Positions 1 through 8,073 of a stretch of DNA of 64,000 bases are shown piece by piece. The DNA is from Candidatus Eiseniibacteriota bacterium. GTDB lineage: Bacteria > Eisenbacteria > RBG-16-71-46. Numbering within the stretch: position 1 is the stretch's first letter; every line of letters begins with the position of its first letter. A model generated the notes under the pieces. It ran no database searches, had not been told where the DNA came from, and saw only the letters and a program-made list of their open reading frames with translations. The stretch covers positions 1 through 64,000 of the forward strand of contig JADJLL010000010.1 in assembly GCA_016710095.1 (NCBI GenBank), in the 5' to 3' direction. A program made the translations under genes and the position numbers.

Positions 1-1110
1 ACATATTGCGGGGTCTTGCGATTCATCTGCTGGAAGCGCTCGGCCGGGAAGAACCGGCCGTTGACGAGTGTTTGCCCCTGCGTGTTCCAGAACGACTTCA
101 GCGGGAGCCCGTCCTCGTCGGGGCGGTAGCGACGATCCTCATCCCGTTCTAGCAAGAATCGGCGCGGCGCATCGTGGCAGCCCGTGCACGTGACGGTTCC
201 GCGCCGCACGGTATGCGGGAAGAACGCGCGCCACTCCGCGGCGAGCGGGCGGTTCTCCCAGCCGCGCTTGGTGTCGGTGGCGAAGAGCAGGAAGCGCGGG
301 CGGATGGGCGAGACGAGACCGTGTGAGTCGAGTCCCAGTGGTGGCGCGTCCTGGAGACGGAGGTAGCCGCTCTTCTTCCACTCGCCCCATGACGGCAGGG
401 ACTCGAACGCCTCCTGCTGCTCCGGGGTTCGCGGACGAACGAGGAAGGTGCCGTACTCCTGTGACGCCCACGCGGAGTGGCAGCTCGAGCACTGCATGCG
501 GTCGAGATGCGCGGTGATGGCGTGCTCCGCGACGCGGGCGTCGGGGCGCGGATGGCACTCGCGGCACGTCTTCACGCGACCGCGCCCTTCGTGCAGCGTG
601 TGCACGTCGTGACAGGCGGCGCAGGCCATGGCCCCGCTCGGGTGGACGTCCGGCACCATCTTGAGCACGCGTTGGCCGTCGGCCGTCGCGCCGCGCTGGT
701 AGCGCTCGTGATCTTCGCGCGCGGCCCGCCCGTGATAGTCCCAGCCCACGTTGTCGCCGCGGTGGCACTTCAGGCACGCGGCATCGGCCGGCTTCGCGAC
801 GAACGTACGGCCCTCGCGATGGCAGTCGTCGCACGACCGCACGTGGCAGCCGTTGCACGACTGCGCGAAGAACGCGTCGCCGTCGCGGCCGAACGCCCGG
901 CGCGCGAACTCCCGTTCCCCGGCGCGCGTCGCCATCCGGCTCGACAGGATCGAGCGCTGCGCCGCATGGCAGCGCACGCAACTGGTGTCGCGCAGCGTGG
1001 CGTGTCGGAGGCATCGCGCGCGGCGGCGTCACCGCGCGCGTCGCGCTCCACGCGCTCGCGTCAGCGGCCAGCGCCCAGCAGGCGGCGATGAAGAGTGTCG
1101 TCCAGCGCAC
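1..1110 (-). CDS. multiheme c-type cytochrome, at least 8 hemes, truncated by window edge and frame-disrupted
   Basis: Probable periplasmic or exported multiheme cytochrome. In one minus-strand frame running off the left edge there are eight CxxCH heme-binding motifs (CVRCH, CNGCH, CDDCH, CLKCH, CAACH, CRECH, CSSCH, CTGCH in order). The only good start is a GTG at 1110 followed by a signal-peptide-like stretch (VRWTTLFIAACWALAADASA), but it lies in another frame, and the heme frame has a stop near 1050. At least one indel between about 1000 and 1060 must separate them. The GTG lies 50 bases inside the end of the upstream 11-heme gene, so the two are probably co-transcribed. A role as an electron-transfer partner of the upstream porin and cytochrome is inferred from position. 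The C-terminus is not visible, so the total heme number is unknown. Confidence 0.8.
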
Positions 1111-2929
1111 GGGAGTCCAGTCGTTTGCGGTAGATGGGATCGGAGGCCGAAGCGTGACAGTCGAGGCAGAGGTTGACCGCGAAGAAGCGGACGAGTTCGC
1201 GCGGCAGCAGCGGGCGGCCGCCGTCGCGGGCGATGGCGGCGTGCGAGGTCACACCCTTCGCGTCCATCGCGAGGAATCCGTCGAGCGGCTTCTCGGAGTT
1301 CTTCTCGCACAGCAGCGTCGGACGGATGCGGCCGGCCTCGACGGCGTGCTGGCCGAAGCCGACGAACGTGGGGTCGCCGTGACATTCGGCGCAGCCGATC
1401 GCCTTCGTTCCCGTGTTGTGCCCGAAGAACGGCGCGAAGCGCAGCTGCGGTTTGCCGCGGAACACCGCGACCGCGTCGTCCCGCGTCACGACGCCGTCCT
1501 CACGGACCTCGGTGACGAACGTCTGGCAGCCCGGCGTCATCGGCGCGACGTGGCCCGCGCCGTCCACGGCGAGCGGGAAGGGATAGAGCTTGCGGACGTC
1601 CTCGTGCTCGGTGAAGAGCCCGGGCGTCTCCTGGTCCTTCACGAAGTCCCAGCTGCTCTCGCGGCGGTCGTACGTCGTGTGGCAGCCGTAGCATTGCGTC
1701 ACCGTGCGGGAATGGCACGTCGAGCACGCCATGCGATCGTGCCCCGCGATCCGGTGCTCGGCCGAGCCCGTGACGACCGGCGAGCGCAGCAGCCGGCCAC
1801 TGCGCTTGAGCGCGACCATCACGCTTTCGTCGCGCGCGAACACGTTCGAGAAGGGGCGCCCGCGGCTCGTGAGCGCCACGCGCGCGCCGGACTGGAGCGG
1901 ATAGCCGTACTGGCGCGACTCGCGAAGCGGCGGCTCGTGCTCCCGCACCGCGGTGACGAAGCGCGGACGCTTCGTGCCGTCGCCGTGGCAGTCCTCGCAC
2001 GCGACCTCGAGCTGCCCCTTCATGCGCTCCGAGGAATAGCCGTCGCCCATCACTTCGCGGGACGTGTGGCAGTCGATGCACTCCATGCCGGCGAGGAAGT
2101 GGGCGTCGGCGGCGATGTGCGTGAACGAGCGGTCGTCGCTGCCCGGTACCGGCCCCGGCATGCCGCCGCGGGTGGGCACGAGCGCGTTGTTGCCGTCGTT
2201 GAGGCCCTGGTACGAGAGCGCGATGCGGCCGCTGCGCTGGTGGCAGCGCGTGCACGCGCTCATCGTCGGCAGCGCCTGCATGGCGTGCGTCGGGCTGTGC
2301 CGGCGCTTGCCGCGCATCGTGCGATCGCGGCCTTCGTACGCGGCGCCCGGGCCGAACGGGAAGTGGCACGCCGCGCAACCGGCGGGATGTCCCGAGCCGT
2401 CCGTCGCGTCGTTCTGCTTGCCGACGTGGCAGCGCGCGCAGAACTTCCGGTACAGCTCGCCCGAGAGATGGTCGAGCTCCGCGACCGAGCGCAGCGTGAG
2501 CGTGTCGCCGTTCGCGCGGAAGGTCGCGCCCGAATGCGCGGCGAAGTTCGCGCCGTGTGCTTCGCCCTCCCAGGTCGCCTGGATCTGCGCGACCATTCCG
2601 GCGTTCGTGAACATCTGGCTGCTCGTCATGCGGTCCACCTGGTCGCGGTGGCACGAGCCACAGCCTCGTTCCCAGCGGGCCGGATAGGAGGGGTCGGCCG
2701 CACCGAACATTCCGGCGTGCGCCGCCTCGGCCGTGGTTCCGCGTTCGTTCCCGCCGTGACAGGGCACGCAGCCCTGGTGCGTGGCGGAAGCGGTCTCGAG
2801 TCCCCATGGCATGGCAGGGCAGGACGAGCCGGAGTCCTGCGCGAGCGGCAGCCCGTGCAGCACGAGGCCCGGCCGCGCACACCAGCGCGGCGCCCGCCAT
2901 CGTCCGACGCCCGCATGCGCCCGCCCCAC
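1061..2929 (-). CDS. multiheme c-type cytochrome with 11 CxxCH motifs
   Basis: Exported multiheme cytochrome of about 620 residues. Eleven CxxCH motifs are visible: CVPCH, CGSCH, CARCH, CAACH, CTRCH, CIDCH, CEDCH, CSTCH, CYGCH, CAECH and CLDCH, including a closely spaced CSTCH/CYGCH pair. The N-terminus is uncertain. The first in-frame ATG (2929) gives no clean signal peptide, whereas an ATG at 2900 in a neighbouring frame starts MAGAALVCAA and would join GLVLHGLPLAQ in the heme frame if one base were corrected near 2870, which would make a normal signal sequence. It follows the porin gene on the same strand, about 100 bases downstream. By family logic it would pass electrons across the periplasm. 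The exact partner and terminal acceptor are inference. I do not assign a named ext cytochrome because only the position supports one. Confidence 0.85.
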   Translation of the reverse strand: MGRAHAGVGRWRAPRWCARPGLVLHGLPLAQDSGSSCPAMPWGLETASATHQGCVPCHGGNERGTTAEAAHAGMFGAADPSYPARWERGCGSCHRDQVDRMTSSQMFTNAGMVAQIQATWEGEAHGANFAAHSGATFRANGDTLTLRSVAELDHLSGELYRKFCARCHVGKQNDATDGSGHPAGCAACHFPFGPGAAYEGRDRTMRGKRRHSPTHAMQALPTMSACTRCHQRSGRIALSYQGLNDGNNALVPTRGGMPGPVPGSDDRSFTHIAADAHFLAGMECIDCHTSREVMGDGYSSERMKGQLEVACEDCHGDGTKRPRFVTAVREHEPPLRESRQYGYPLQSGARVALTSRGRPFSNVFARDESVMVALKRSGRLLRSPVVTGSAEHRIAGHDRMACSTCHSRTVTQCYGCHTTYDRRESSWDFVKDQETPGLFTEHEDVRKLYPFPLAVDGAGHVAPMTPGCQTFVTEVREDGVVTRDDAVAVFRGKPQLRFAPFFGHNTGTKAIGCAECHGDPTFVGFGQHAVEAGRIRPTLLCEKNSEKPLDGFLAMDAKGVTSHAAIARDGGRPLLPRELVRFFAVNLCLDCHASASDPIYRKRLDSRALDDTLHRRLLGAGR

Positions 2930-3027
2930 CTTGCCACCCAGTCCCGTCCACTCACCTGCCCAGGCGACCTGCCCTCGCGGCTTCGCCGATGCCCGCTGGC
3001 CGCCATCGTCCGCCCTGGCCGAAAGGC

Positions 3028-3048
3028 GACGGCGGCCAAGCCGCCGTC
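3028..3048 (-). terminator. hairpin at the stop codon of the porin gene
   Basis: Perfect 9-bp inverted repeat GACGGCGGC/GCCGCCGTC with a 3-base loop, covering the porin stop codon. It is followed on the minus strand by a short pyrimidine stretch rather than a long T-run. It could attenuate transcription between the porin and cytochrome genes; its function is inferred. Confidence 0.35.
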
Positions 3049-4315
3049 AGGCCGCGCCGGACAAGACCGAGCCCGCCGGGAGGGCCGCCCGCTCGCAGAA
3101 GACCACCTGCAGCTGCGTCGTGAACGTGTTGAAGTCGCGCGTCGTCAGTCCGGCGCCCTGCAGGCCGTCGAACGTGCCCGTGCGGTCGAAGCTCGTGCGG
3201 CTGGCTTCGAACGTGAGCTTCAGCTGCTGGTCGCGCACGAAGTAGTTCACGCCCGCGCCGAACCAGTCCACGCCCTGGTCGTACACGTTGTTCAGCATCG
3301 CGAAGCGCCACTGCTCGAAACGCCCGAACAACTGGACCGGGTGCTTCGGAAGCAGGTAGCCGCCCTTCACGTACCAGCCGTTCTTCTCGCCGTTCAGGCC
3401 GAGCGCCCCGAGTTCGGGATGCAGGGTCAGGTACGACTCGTCGAAGTCGACCTTCTCGTAGGCCGAGCCGAACGTGAACGTGCCGACGCCTTCGAGCGGG
3501 TATTCGGCGTAGGCGTCCGCCGTCCAGCCCTTGTAGTGCGCGACGCCGAGCTTCGTCACGGTGTCCGTGAACACGGCGTTGGGTTCGACCTGGTAGGCGG
3601 CGCCCAGCGTGAACACCTTCTTCTTGCCCAGGTAGGTGCCCCGATAGCCGTACTCGCTCTCGGGCTCGAGGAGACTCACGTGCCCGCGCACCGAGTAGCG
3701 GAAGTTCGACTTCGGGGCGGTCGCGTACCCGACGGCCTTGCGGCCTTCCATCAGGTCCGCGCGGTACTGCAGGCGGTCACCGTACAGGTTGCCCCACACC
3801 GCGACGCCGGCGTCACGCGTGGTGACGAACGGAGCACGGATGTACAGCGAGCGATCCAGCGTCAGCGGGTTCTCGCACGATTCGAGGTTCTCGCGCGACA
3901 AGTTGTACTTGAACTTGCCCACGCTGACCTTGAACGCGGGATGCAGGTCGAAGCGCACGACGGCGTCCAGCATCTGGAACTCCGACCCCTGGTCCTGGTC
4001 GGCCACCGCGAGCGTCCCGACGTTGAAGTCTTCGGTGAACTCGGTCTGGACGTAGACGCTCATCACTTCGCCGTACGTGCCCATCAACGCCAGCCGGTTG
4101 CGGCGGAAGTTGAAGTGGTACGTGTTCTCGTCGTTCTGGTAGCCGGATCCGTCGTCGCGAGCGACGAGCTGGAACTGGCCCTTGTATTCGAACTTGAGCG
4201 TGCCCTGGTTCTCGGGGCCGAAGGTCCATTCGGGCCCGGCCGCCGCGGCCGTCGCCAGCATCAGCGAGCCGAGCGCGGTGAACACCGCGAGCCGGATCAT
4301 GGTTTTGCGGATCAT
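3047..4315 (-). CDS. extI: outer-membrane porin, ExtI-like / phosphate-selective porin O-P type
   Basis: 422-residue beta-barrel porin. It begins with a signal peptide (MIRKTMIRLAVFTALGSLML, cleavage after about ATAAAA), continues as alternating amphipathic strands (for example GTLKFEYKGQFQLV, NTYHFNFRRNRLAL), and has a barrel-type C-terminal region rich in aromatic strands. ATG at 4315 is preceded by AAGGAGAG. The protein has the look of the OprO/OprP-like porins annotated as ExtI in Geobacter, where ExtI is reported to take part in selenite uptake and where a rhodanese-like lipoprotein (ExtH) is encoded beside it. The same pairing is seen here, with the rhodanese gene 65 bases upstream. The substrate cannot be read from sequence, so phosphate or another anion remains possible. 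The neighbouring multiheme cytochromes support a role in oxyanion respiration or an electron conduit. Confidence 0.72.
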   Translation of the reverse strand: MIRKTMIRLAVFTALGSLMLATAAAAGPEWTFGPENQGTLKFEYKGQFQLVARDDGSGYQNDENTYHFNFRRNRLALMGTYGEVMSVYVQTEFTEDFNVGTLAVADQDQGSEFQMLDAVVRFDLHPAFKVSVGKFKYNLSRENLESCENPLTLDRSLYIRAPFVTTRDAGVAVWGNLYGDRLQYRADLMEGRKAVGYATAPKSNFRYSVRGHVSLLEPESEYGYRGTYLGKKKVFTLGAAYQVEPNAVFTDTVTKLGVAHYKGWTADAYAEYPLEGVGTFTFGSAYEKVDFDESYLTLHPELGALGLNGEKNGWYVKGGYLLPKHPVQLFGRFEQWRFAMLNNVYDQGVDWFGAGVNYFVRDQQLKLTFEASRTSFDRTGTFDGLQGAGLTTRDFNTFTTQLQVVFCERAALPAGSVLSGAA

Positions 4316-4380
4316 CGAGGTCTCTCCTTCGTGAGGGAGTGGCCGTCGTTCATCGACGGCGAGTCGGTTGGTGTGATGGG

Positions 4381-5657
4381 TCAGCAGCCGCTCGAGCCGC
4401 CGCCGCCACCGCCGCCGCCGCCGCCACCGCCTGCCGTGGAGCCGGAGGAGAGATAAATCAGGTCCTCGACCGCGATCTGGTTCGCGCGGCGATCGGTGAT
4501 GCTCGTGAGGATGATGTTGGCCGTGGGATCCAGCGTGAGCGAGCCGCTCGCGATGGTGCCGAACGTGCGCGGCAGGCTCGTGCCCGGCGAGTTCGTGTCC
4601 ACACGCCACGCGGTTCCGACGTTGTTCGCGGTCCGGTAGCCGAACCACTGGCCGCTCGAGCCGTCGTACAGACGGACGGGCCACTGGAGCACACCGTCGA
4701 GCACGAAGTAGACGCTCGAGGCGCGCATGCCCGACGCGCAGTACACGTAGGTCATGCTCTTGCTCGACGTGATGCCGAAGCTCTCGAGGCGCGCGACCAT
4801 GTCGCTGACCGGCTTGAACGTCGAGGACTGCCCGACGACGTAGTACTGGTTCCAATCGTCGATCTTGGCGTTCGCGACGTACGGGCCGACGGCCGGATCC
4901 ACACCGCCGCGCACGTCGAGGATCGTGATGCCCGTCGTCGCCGTCGCGCTCAGCGAGCCGGCGTTGACGCGGTCCACGACGTCGATCATGTCGCCGATGG
5001 GCATGCGGTACGCGAGGCACGCGCCGGTGCATCGTAGTATTCGCGCACGCTGAACGTGGACGGCCGCACGGCCGGCACTTCGGTGACGAGCGTCTGGCCC
5101 GCAGCGGTCCAGCCGTTGTCGCCGCCCTGCAGCACCTTCAGCCGGTTCCGGGGGAAGCCCCAGTAGCGGAAGGTGAAGTAGGCGCGCGTCGCGTTGAGGA
5201 AGTTCTGGCCCGTGCTCACGGTGAACACGACCGTCGTGTGGCGGTCGATGCCCATGCGACGCAGCATCAGGTCCATCTGGGCGCCGTCCGGCACTTCACT
5301 CGTCAGGGGCGAGACGGCCTCGAGCCGACCGGTCGTCAGTTCGGTCGAGGAGTTGAGCAGCACCGAGCCGGGAATGTGCGACGTGCCGTACGTGGCGGTG
5401 GTGCCCACGGTGACCACGACCACGCGGTCGCGCGCGTCGGGCTGCGTGTTGTTGACGAGCCCTTCGTCCATCCACTGCTTCAGCGTGGCGGCCTCGATCA
5501 GGGCGGTGGGGGTCTTCGTCGTCGTGATGGATGCGGTCGGATCCACGTAGCTCGTGGGATTGTTGCCGCATCCGGTGAGCGCGAGCGAGAGACCCGCGAG
5601 AATGCCGAGCAGGGCGACGAACGCCGCCTGCTTCGCGATCCGGGGTTTCCGCAGCAT
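4381..5657 (-). CDS. extH: double-rhodanese lipoprotein, ExtH-like, with an internal frameshift
   Basis: Lipoprotein with two rhodanese-like domains. The start at 5657 follows GAGGAGG, and the signal sequence ends in a lipobox (ALTGC), so it should be anchored to a membrane. The first rhodanese domain has the CH2A-like GTSHIPGSV motif, but the active-site loop reads FTVSTGQNF, so the catalytic Cys is missing. The second domain retains YCASGMRASS, a standard CxxGxR active loop. Between them, near 5010, the frame changes: REYYDAPA is followed by LAYRMPIGDMIDVV one base out of register, and the whole span is not a multiple of three. The C-terminus is a run of about 12 glycines ending SSGC. In Geobacter, ExtH is a rhodanese-like lipoprotein beside porin ExtI, and the same pairing is seen here. 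Sulfur or selenium handling is inferred. Confidence 0.75.
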
Positions 5658-5776
5658 GGGTGCCTCCTCAGGAGAACCGTTGATGGCGTCGGTCGGGTGC
5701 GTCCCGCGGACGCACCACGAAACAGCAGCCGATGGGAGCGGGTGACGCTTCGCCGTCCACCGGCCGGGATTGCGGG

Positions 5777-6076
5777 TCAGCAGCCGGCGGCGTTGGGCCG
5801 CGGTTTTTCGAGCGTCACCGTCGTGCCGACCTTGGCCTTCGCCGAGTTCGGGCTCGTGACGCAGAGCGTGTCTCCCACGATGTTGACGATCTTCGCCTTG
5901 CCGCCGAACACGCGGATGTTCGCGCCCTTCTTCATCCAGGCTTCGGGCTTCGCGGACACCACGAGGCAGACGTGCGGCTTATCGATGACCGCGACCTTCG
6001 CGTTCATCGGCGCGGCGAGCGCCGCGACAGGAGCGACCGCCACGAGCAGGACCGCAGCGGCGAATGTTCTCATCAT
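5777..6076 (-). CDS. small exported periplasmic protein, ExtJ-like by context
   Basis: 99-residue secreted protein. ATG at 6076 follows GGAGGG with normal spacing. The N-terminus (MMRTFAAAVLLVAVAPVAALA) is a classic Sec signal peptide. The mature part of about 78 residues is beta-rich in appearance (VFGGKAKIVNIVGDTLCVTS) with three cysteines, the last being the C-terminal residue (PNAAGC). It is the first gene of the minus-strand module and lies 119 bases upstream of the rhodanese lipoprotein gene. The Geobacter ext cluster also includes a small periplasmic protein (ExtJ) beside the rhodanese and porin, but I cannot show sequence homology by eye. No other family is recognised. Confidence 0.6.
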   Translation of the reverse strand: MMRTFAAAVLLVAVAPVAALAAPMNAKVAVIDKPHVCLVVSAKPEAWMKKGANIRVFGGKAKIVNIVGDTLCVTSPNSAKAKVGTTVTLEKPRPNAAGC

Positions 6077-6162
6077 GGTGGAACCCTCCGAACAGCGTCT
6101 GGATCATTGCAGTCGTGCCGCGTGCGTTCGCACGACGTGCACGAGTGGCCGCACGGGTCGGC

Positions 6163-6178
6163 TGCAAGAAGCGAACCA
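6163..6178 (-). promoter_or_regulatory. candidate sigma54 (-24/-12) promoter of the ext-like operon
   Basis: On the minus strand the bases read TGGTTCG-CTTC-TTGCA. The invariant GG and GC are spaced by 10 bases, and the -12 element TTGCA is perfect. The -24 element differs from TGGCACG at two positions. It lies about 87 bases upstream of the ATG at 6076, and a sigma54-dependent activator gene lies just upstream, which makes the match more credible. It is still a by-eye match in GC-rich DNA. Confidence 0.4.
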
Positions 6179-6505
6179 CGCAACTTCGCGGAAGAGTTCG
6201 CGGCGCGCGCGGCGCGAACAGATCCTGACGCGCGTTCGCGAAACGTCAGGCGGCGCGGCGCGTGCCGCGAGGCGTGCTCGCCATCGCGTGTGCCCGCGCG
6301 ACGATGAGCGCGCCACATGCGCGTGCGCGCGTGCGGACGAAACGACGGCGCGTGCGGTGATTGAGCGCGGACGCGCTCCGTCCGCCGGGCGCGCGGCCCA
6401 CGACGCGACCTTCGCCGAACCGGATCACCGTCGGGTGGCGACGGCGTGTTTCAACGTTTCGTCCCAGACTGGACGATTCGTTTCACGAGCTCGCGCCGGG
6501 AACGA
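6179..6505. other. gene-free region upstream of the ext-like operon, with two inverted repeats
   Basis: No credible gene is seen. Two inverted repeats stand out: CCTGACG/CGTCAGG at 6224-6250 (13-base spacer) and TCGTCC/GGACGA at 6459-6476 (6-base spacer). The first is in the usual distance range for an enhancer of a sigma54 promoter at 6163-6178. The second lies about 30 bases beyond the regulator stop codon and could instead be a transcript-end hairpin. Confidence 0.3.
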
Positions 6506-7894
6506 TCAGCGATCCAGCCCGAGTTCGCGCATCCGGCGCCAGAGCGTGGTGCGGCTGATGCCCAGCGCCGTCGCGGCCGCGGCACGATTCCACCGATGTT
6601 GTTCGAGCGTGCGGTGCAGCTGGTCCCGCTCGACTTCGTCGTCGGTGCGTGCGAACGCGGGCGGTGCGGGCGCCGCGCTTCCCGTCAGCCGGACTTCCCG
6701 AACCTCGACGGGAAGATCGGTGTCGTGAATGGTCTGGCCGCGGCACACGGCGACGGCGTACTCGATCGCGTTTTCGAGCTCGCGCACGTTCCCGGGCCAG
6801 TGATACTCGAGCAGCGCTCTTCGGGCGTCGGGCGACATCAGCATGGAGCGCCCCAGCCGGCCGCTCACGCGCCCGAGCAGGTGGAGTGCGAGCGGCTCGA
6901 TGTCCTCCCGCCGCTCGCGAAGCGGCGGCATCGTGATGGGCACGACCCGCAGCCGGTAGTAGAGGTCCTCGCGGAAGCGCCCTTCCCGGATGTCGCGGGG
7001 AAGATCGCGGTTCGTCGCGGCGATGATCCGTGCGTCGGTGGCGGTCGAGCGGCTTTCGCCGACGCGCTCGAACGTCCGCTCCTGCAGCACGCGCAGCAGC
7101 TTCACCTGGAGCGCGAGACTGAGGTCGCCGACCTCGTCGAGGAACAGCGTACCGCCCCGGGCCAGCTCGAAGCGGCCCTGGCGGTCCCGGACCGCGCCCG
7201 TGAAAGCGCCACGCACGTGTCCGAACAGCTCGGACTCGAGCAGCTCCCCGGGAAGGGCGCCGCAGTTCACCGCGACGAACGGTCCCGCGCGCCGCGGGGA
7301 ATCGAGGTGCAGCGCCCGCGCGACGAGCTCCTTGCCCGTGCCGCTCTCGCCCGTGACGAGCACCGTCGCTTCGCTCTCGGCGAGGCTGCGGATGAACTCG
7401 AACGTGCGCAGCATCACCGGCGCGCGGCCGATCATGCCGGAGAAGAACCGGACCGGCGGCTCCTCCGTCGGAGGAGCGGTGCTGATGGGACGCACGACCA
7501 CCATGTAGACCACGCGCGGATCGCACAGCGGCGAGAGCATCGACGCGACGGACGCCGCCGAGACCGACAGCAGGACCGGCGCCCTGCCGGGAAGCGTGAG
7601 TGTCGCACCCCAGCCCTCGCGGCGTTCGCCCGCGAGCAGCGCGCGCCGCAGCACGCCTTGCGGTCCGAAGAGGTCTTCGCCCAGCACCTGCTCGGCGTGG
7701 AGGTCCTCCGCGACGCGGCTCGCGCCCGGGCCCGCGATCGCGTCGAGACCGTCGGACACGTGCACGACACGGAACTCGACGTCGAGGCAGATGAGCGCGC
7801 GCCCCATGCATTCGAATATGCCGCTGACCGCTCGGACGAAATGGGCGGACAACTCCCGCTGCAGGACGCCGTCGAAATCGGTGACTTCTGTCAT
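6506..7894 (-). CDS. sigma54-dependent transcriptional activator with PAS-like sensor domain
   Basis: 462-residue bacterial enhancer-binding protein. Residues 15-135 form a PAS-like sensor (GRALICLDVEFRVVHVSDGL). The AAA+ domain begins near 150 and has Walker A GESGTGKE (about 182-189), the sigma54-contacting GAFTGA loop (about 229-234), Walker B TLFLDEV (about 249-255) and the sensor stretch PGNVRELENAIEY. A Fis-type helix-turn-helix (NRAAAATALGISRTTLWRRM) closes the protein. ATG at 7894 is preceded by GAGGAG. There is no receiver domain, so it probably senses a ligand or redox state directly. It is transcribed toward the ext-like operon, whose first gene has a possible -24/-12 promoter, so that operon is the likeliest target. 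The OPT transporter upstream is an alternative target. Confidence 0.93.
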   Translation of the reverse strand: MTEVTDFDGVLQRELSAHFVRAVSGIFECMGRALICLDVEFRVVHVSDGLDAIAGPGASRVAEDLHAEQVLGEDLFGPQGVLRRALLAGERREGWGATLTLPGRAPVLLSVSAASVASMLSPLCDPRVVYMVVVRPISTAPPTEEPPVRFFSGMIGRAPVMLRTFEFIRSLAESEATVLVTGESGTGKELVARALHLDSPRRAGPFVAVNCGALPGELLESELFGHVRGAFTGAVRDRQGRFELARGGTLFLDEVGDLSLALQVKLLRVLQERTFERVGESRSTATDARIIAATNRDLPRDIREGRFREDLYYRLRVVPITMPPLRERREDIEPLALHLLGRVSGRLGRSMLMSPDARRALLEYHWPGNVRELENAIEYAVAVCRGQTIHDTDLPVEVREVRLTGSAAPAPPAFARTDDEVERDQLHRTLEQHRWNRAAAATALGISRTTLWRRMRELGLDR

Positions 7895-8020
7895 GGGGCT
7901 CCTCGAGTGGCCGGGTGAGCGGGACGCCGGCCGGGTCTCGAGCGCATTGAACCGCAGCCGCGCCGTCGCGGCTACTGGTCCGAAGGGACGACAGCCACCG
8001 CACCTTTCGGCCGGAACGCA

Positions 8021-8057
8021 CGAAGGCCCCGCGGGCGGTTCGCCGGCGGGGCCTTCG
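8021..8057 (-). terminator. strong hairpin between OPT gene and sigma54 regulator
   Basis: Perfect 12-bp inverted repeat (CGAAGGCCCCGC/GCGGGGCCTTCG) 17 bases beyond the OPT stop codon on the minus strand. There is no T-run, but the stem strength and position fit a transcript end. Confidence 0.6.
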
Positions 8058-8073
8058 CACTTCCGTCGAGCGG

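Noticed and set aside
4390..4436. CCG/GCC triplet run resembling a microsatellite
   Set aside because: It encodes the polyglycine C-terminus of the rhodanese lipoprotein and is treated as part of that gene.
1088..4456. Very long plus-strand open frame opposite the cytochrome and porin genes
   Set aside because: It is Arg/Ala/Val/His-rich with no domain and is explained by high GC on the opposite strand of real genes with heme motifs and a signal peptide.
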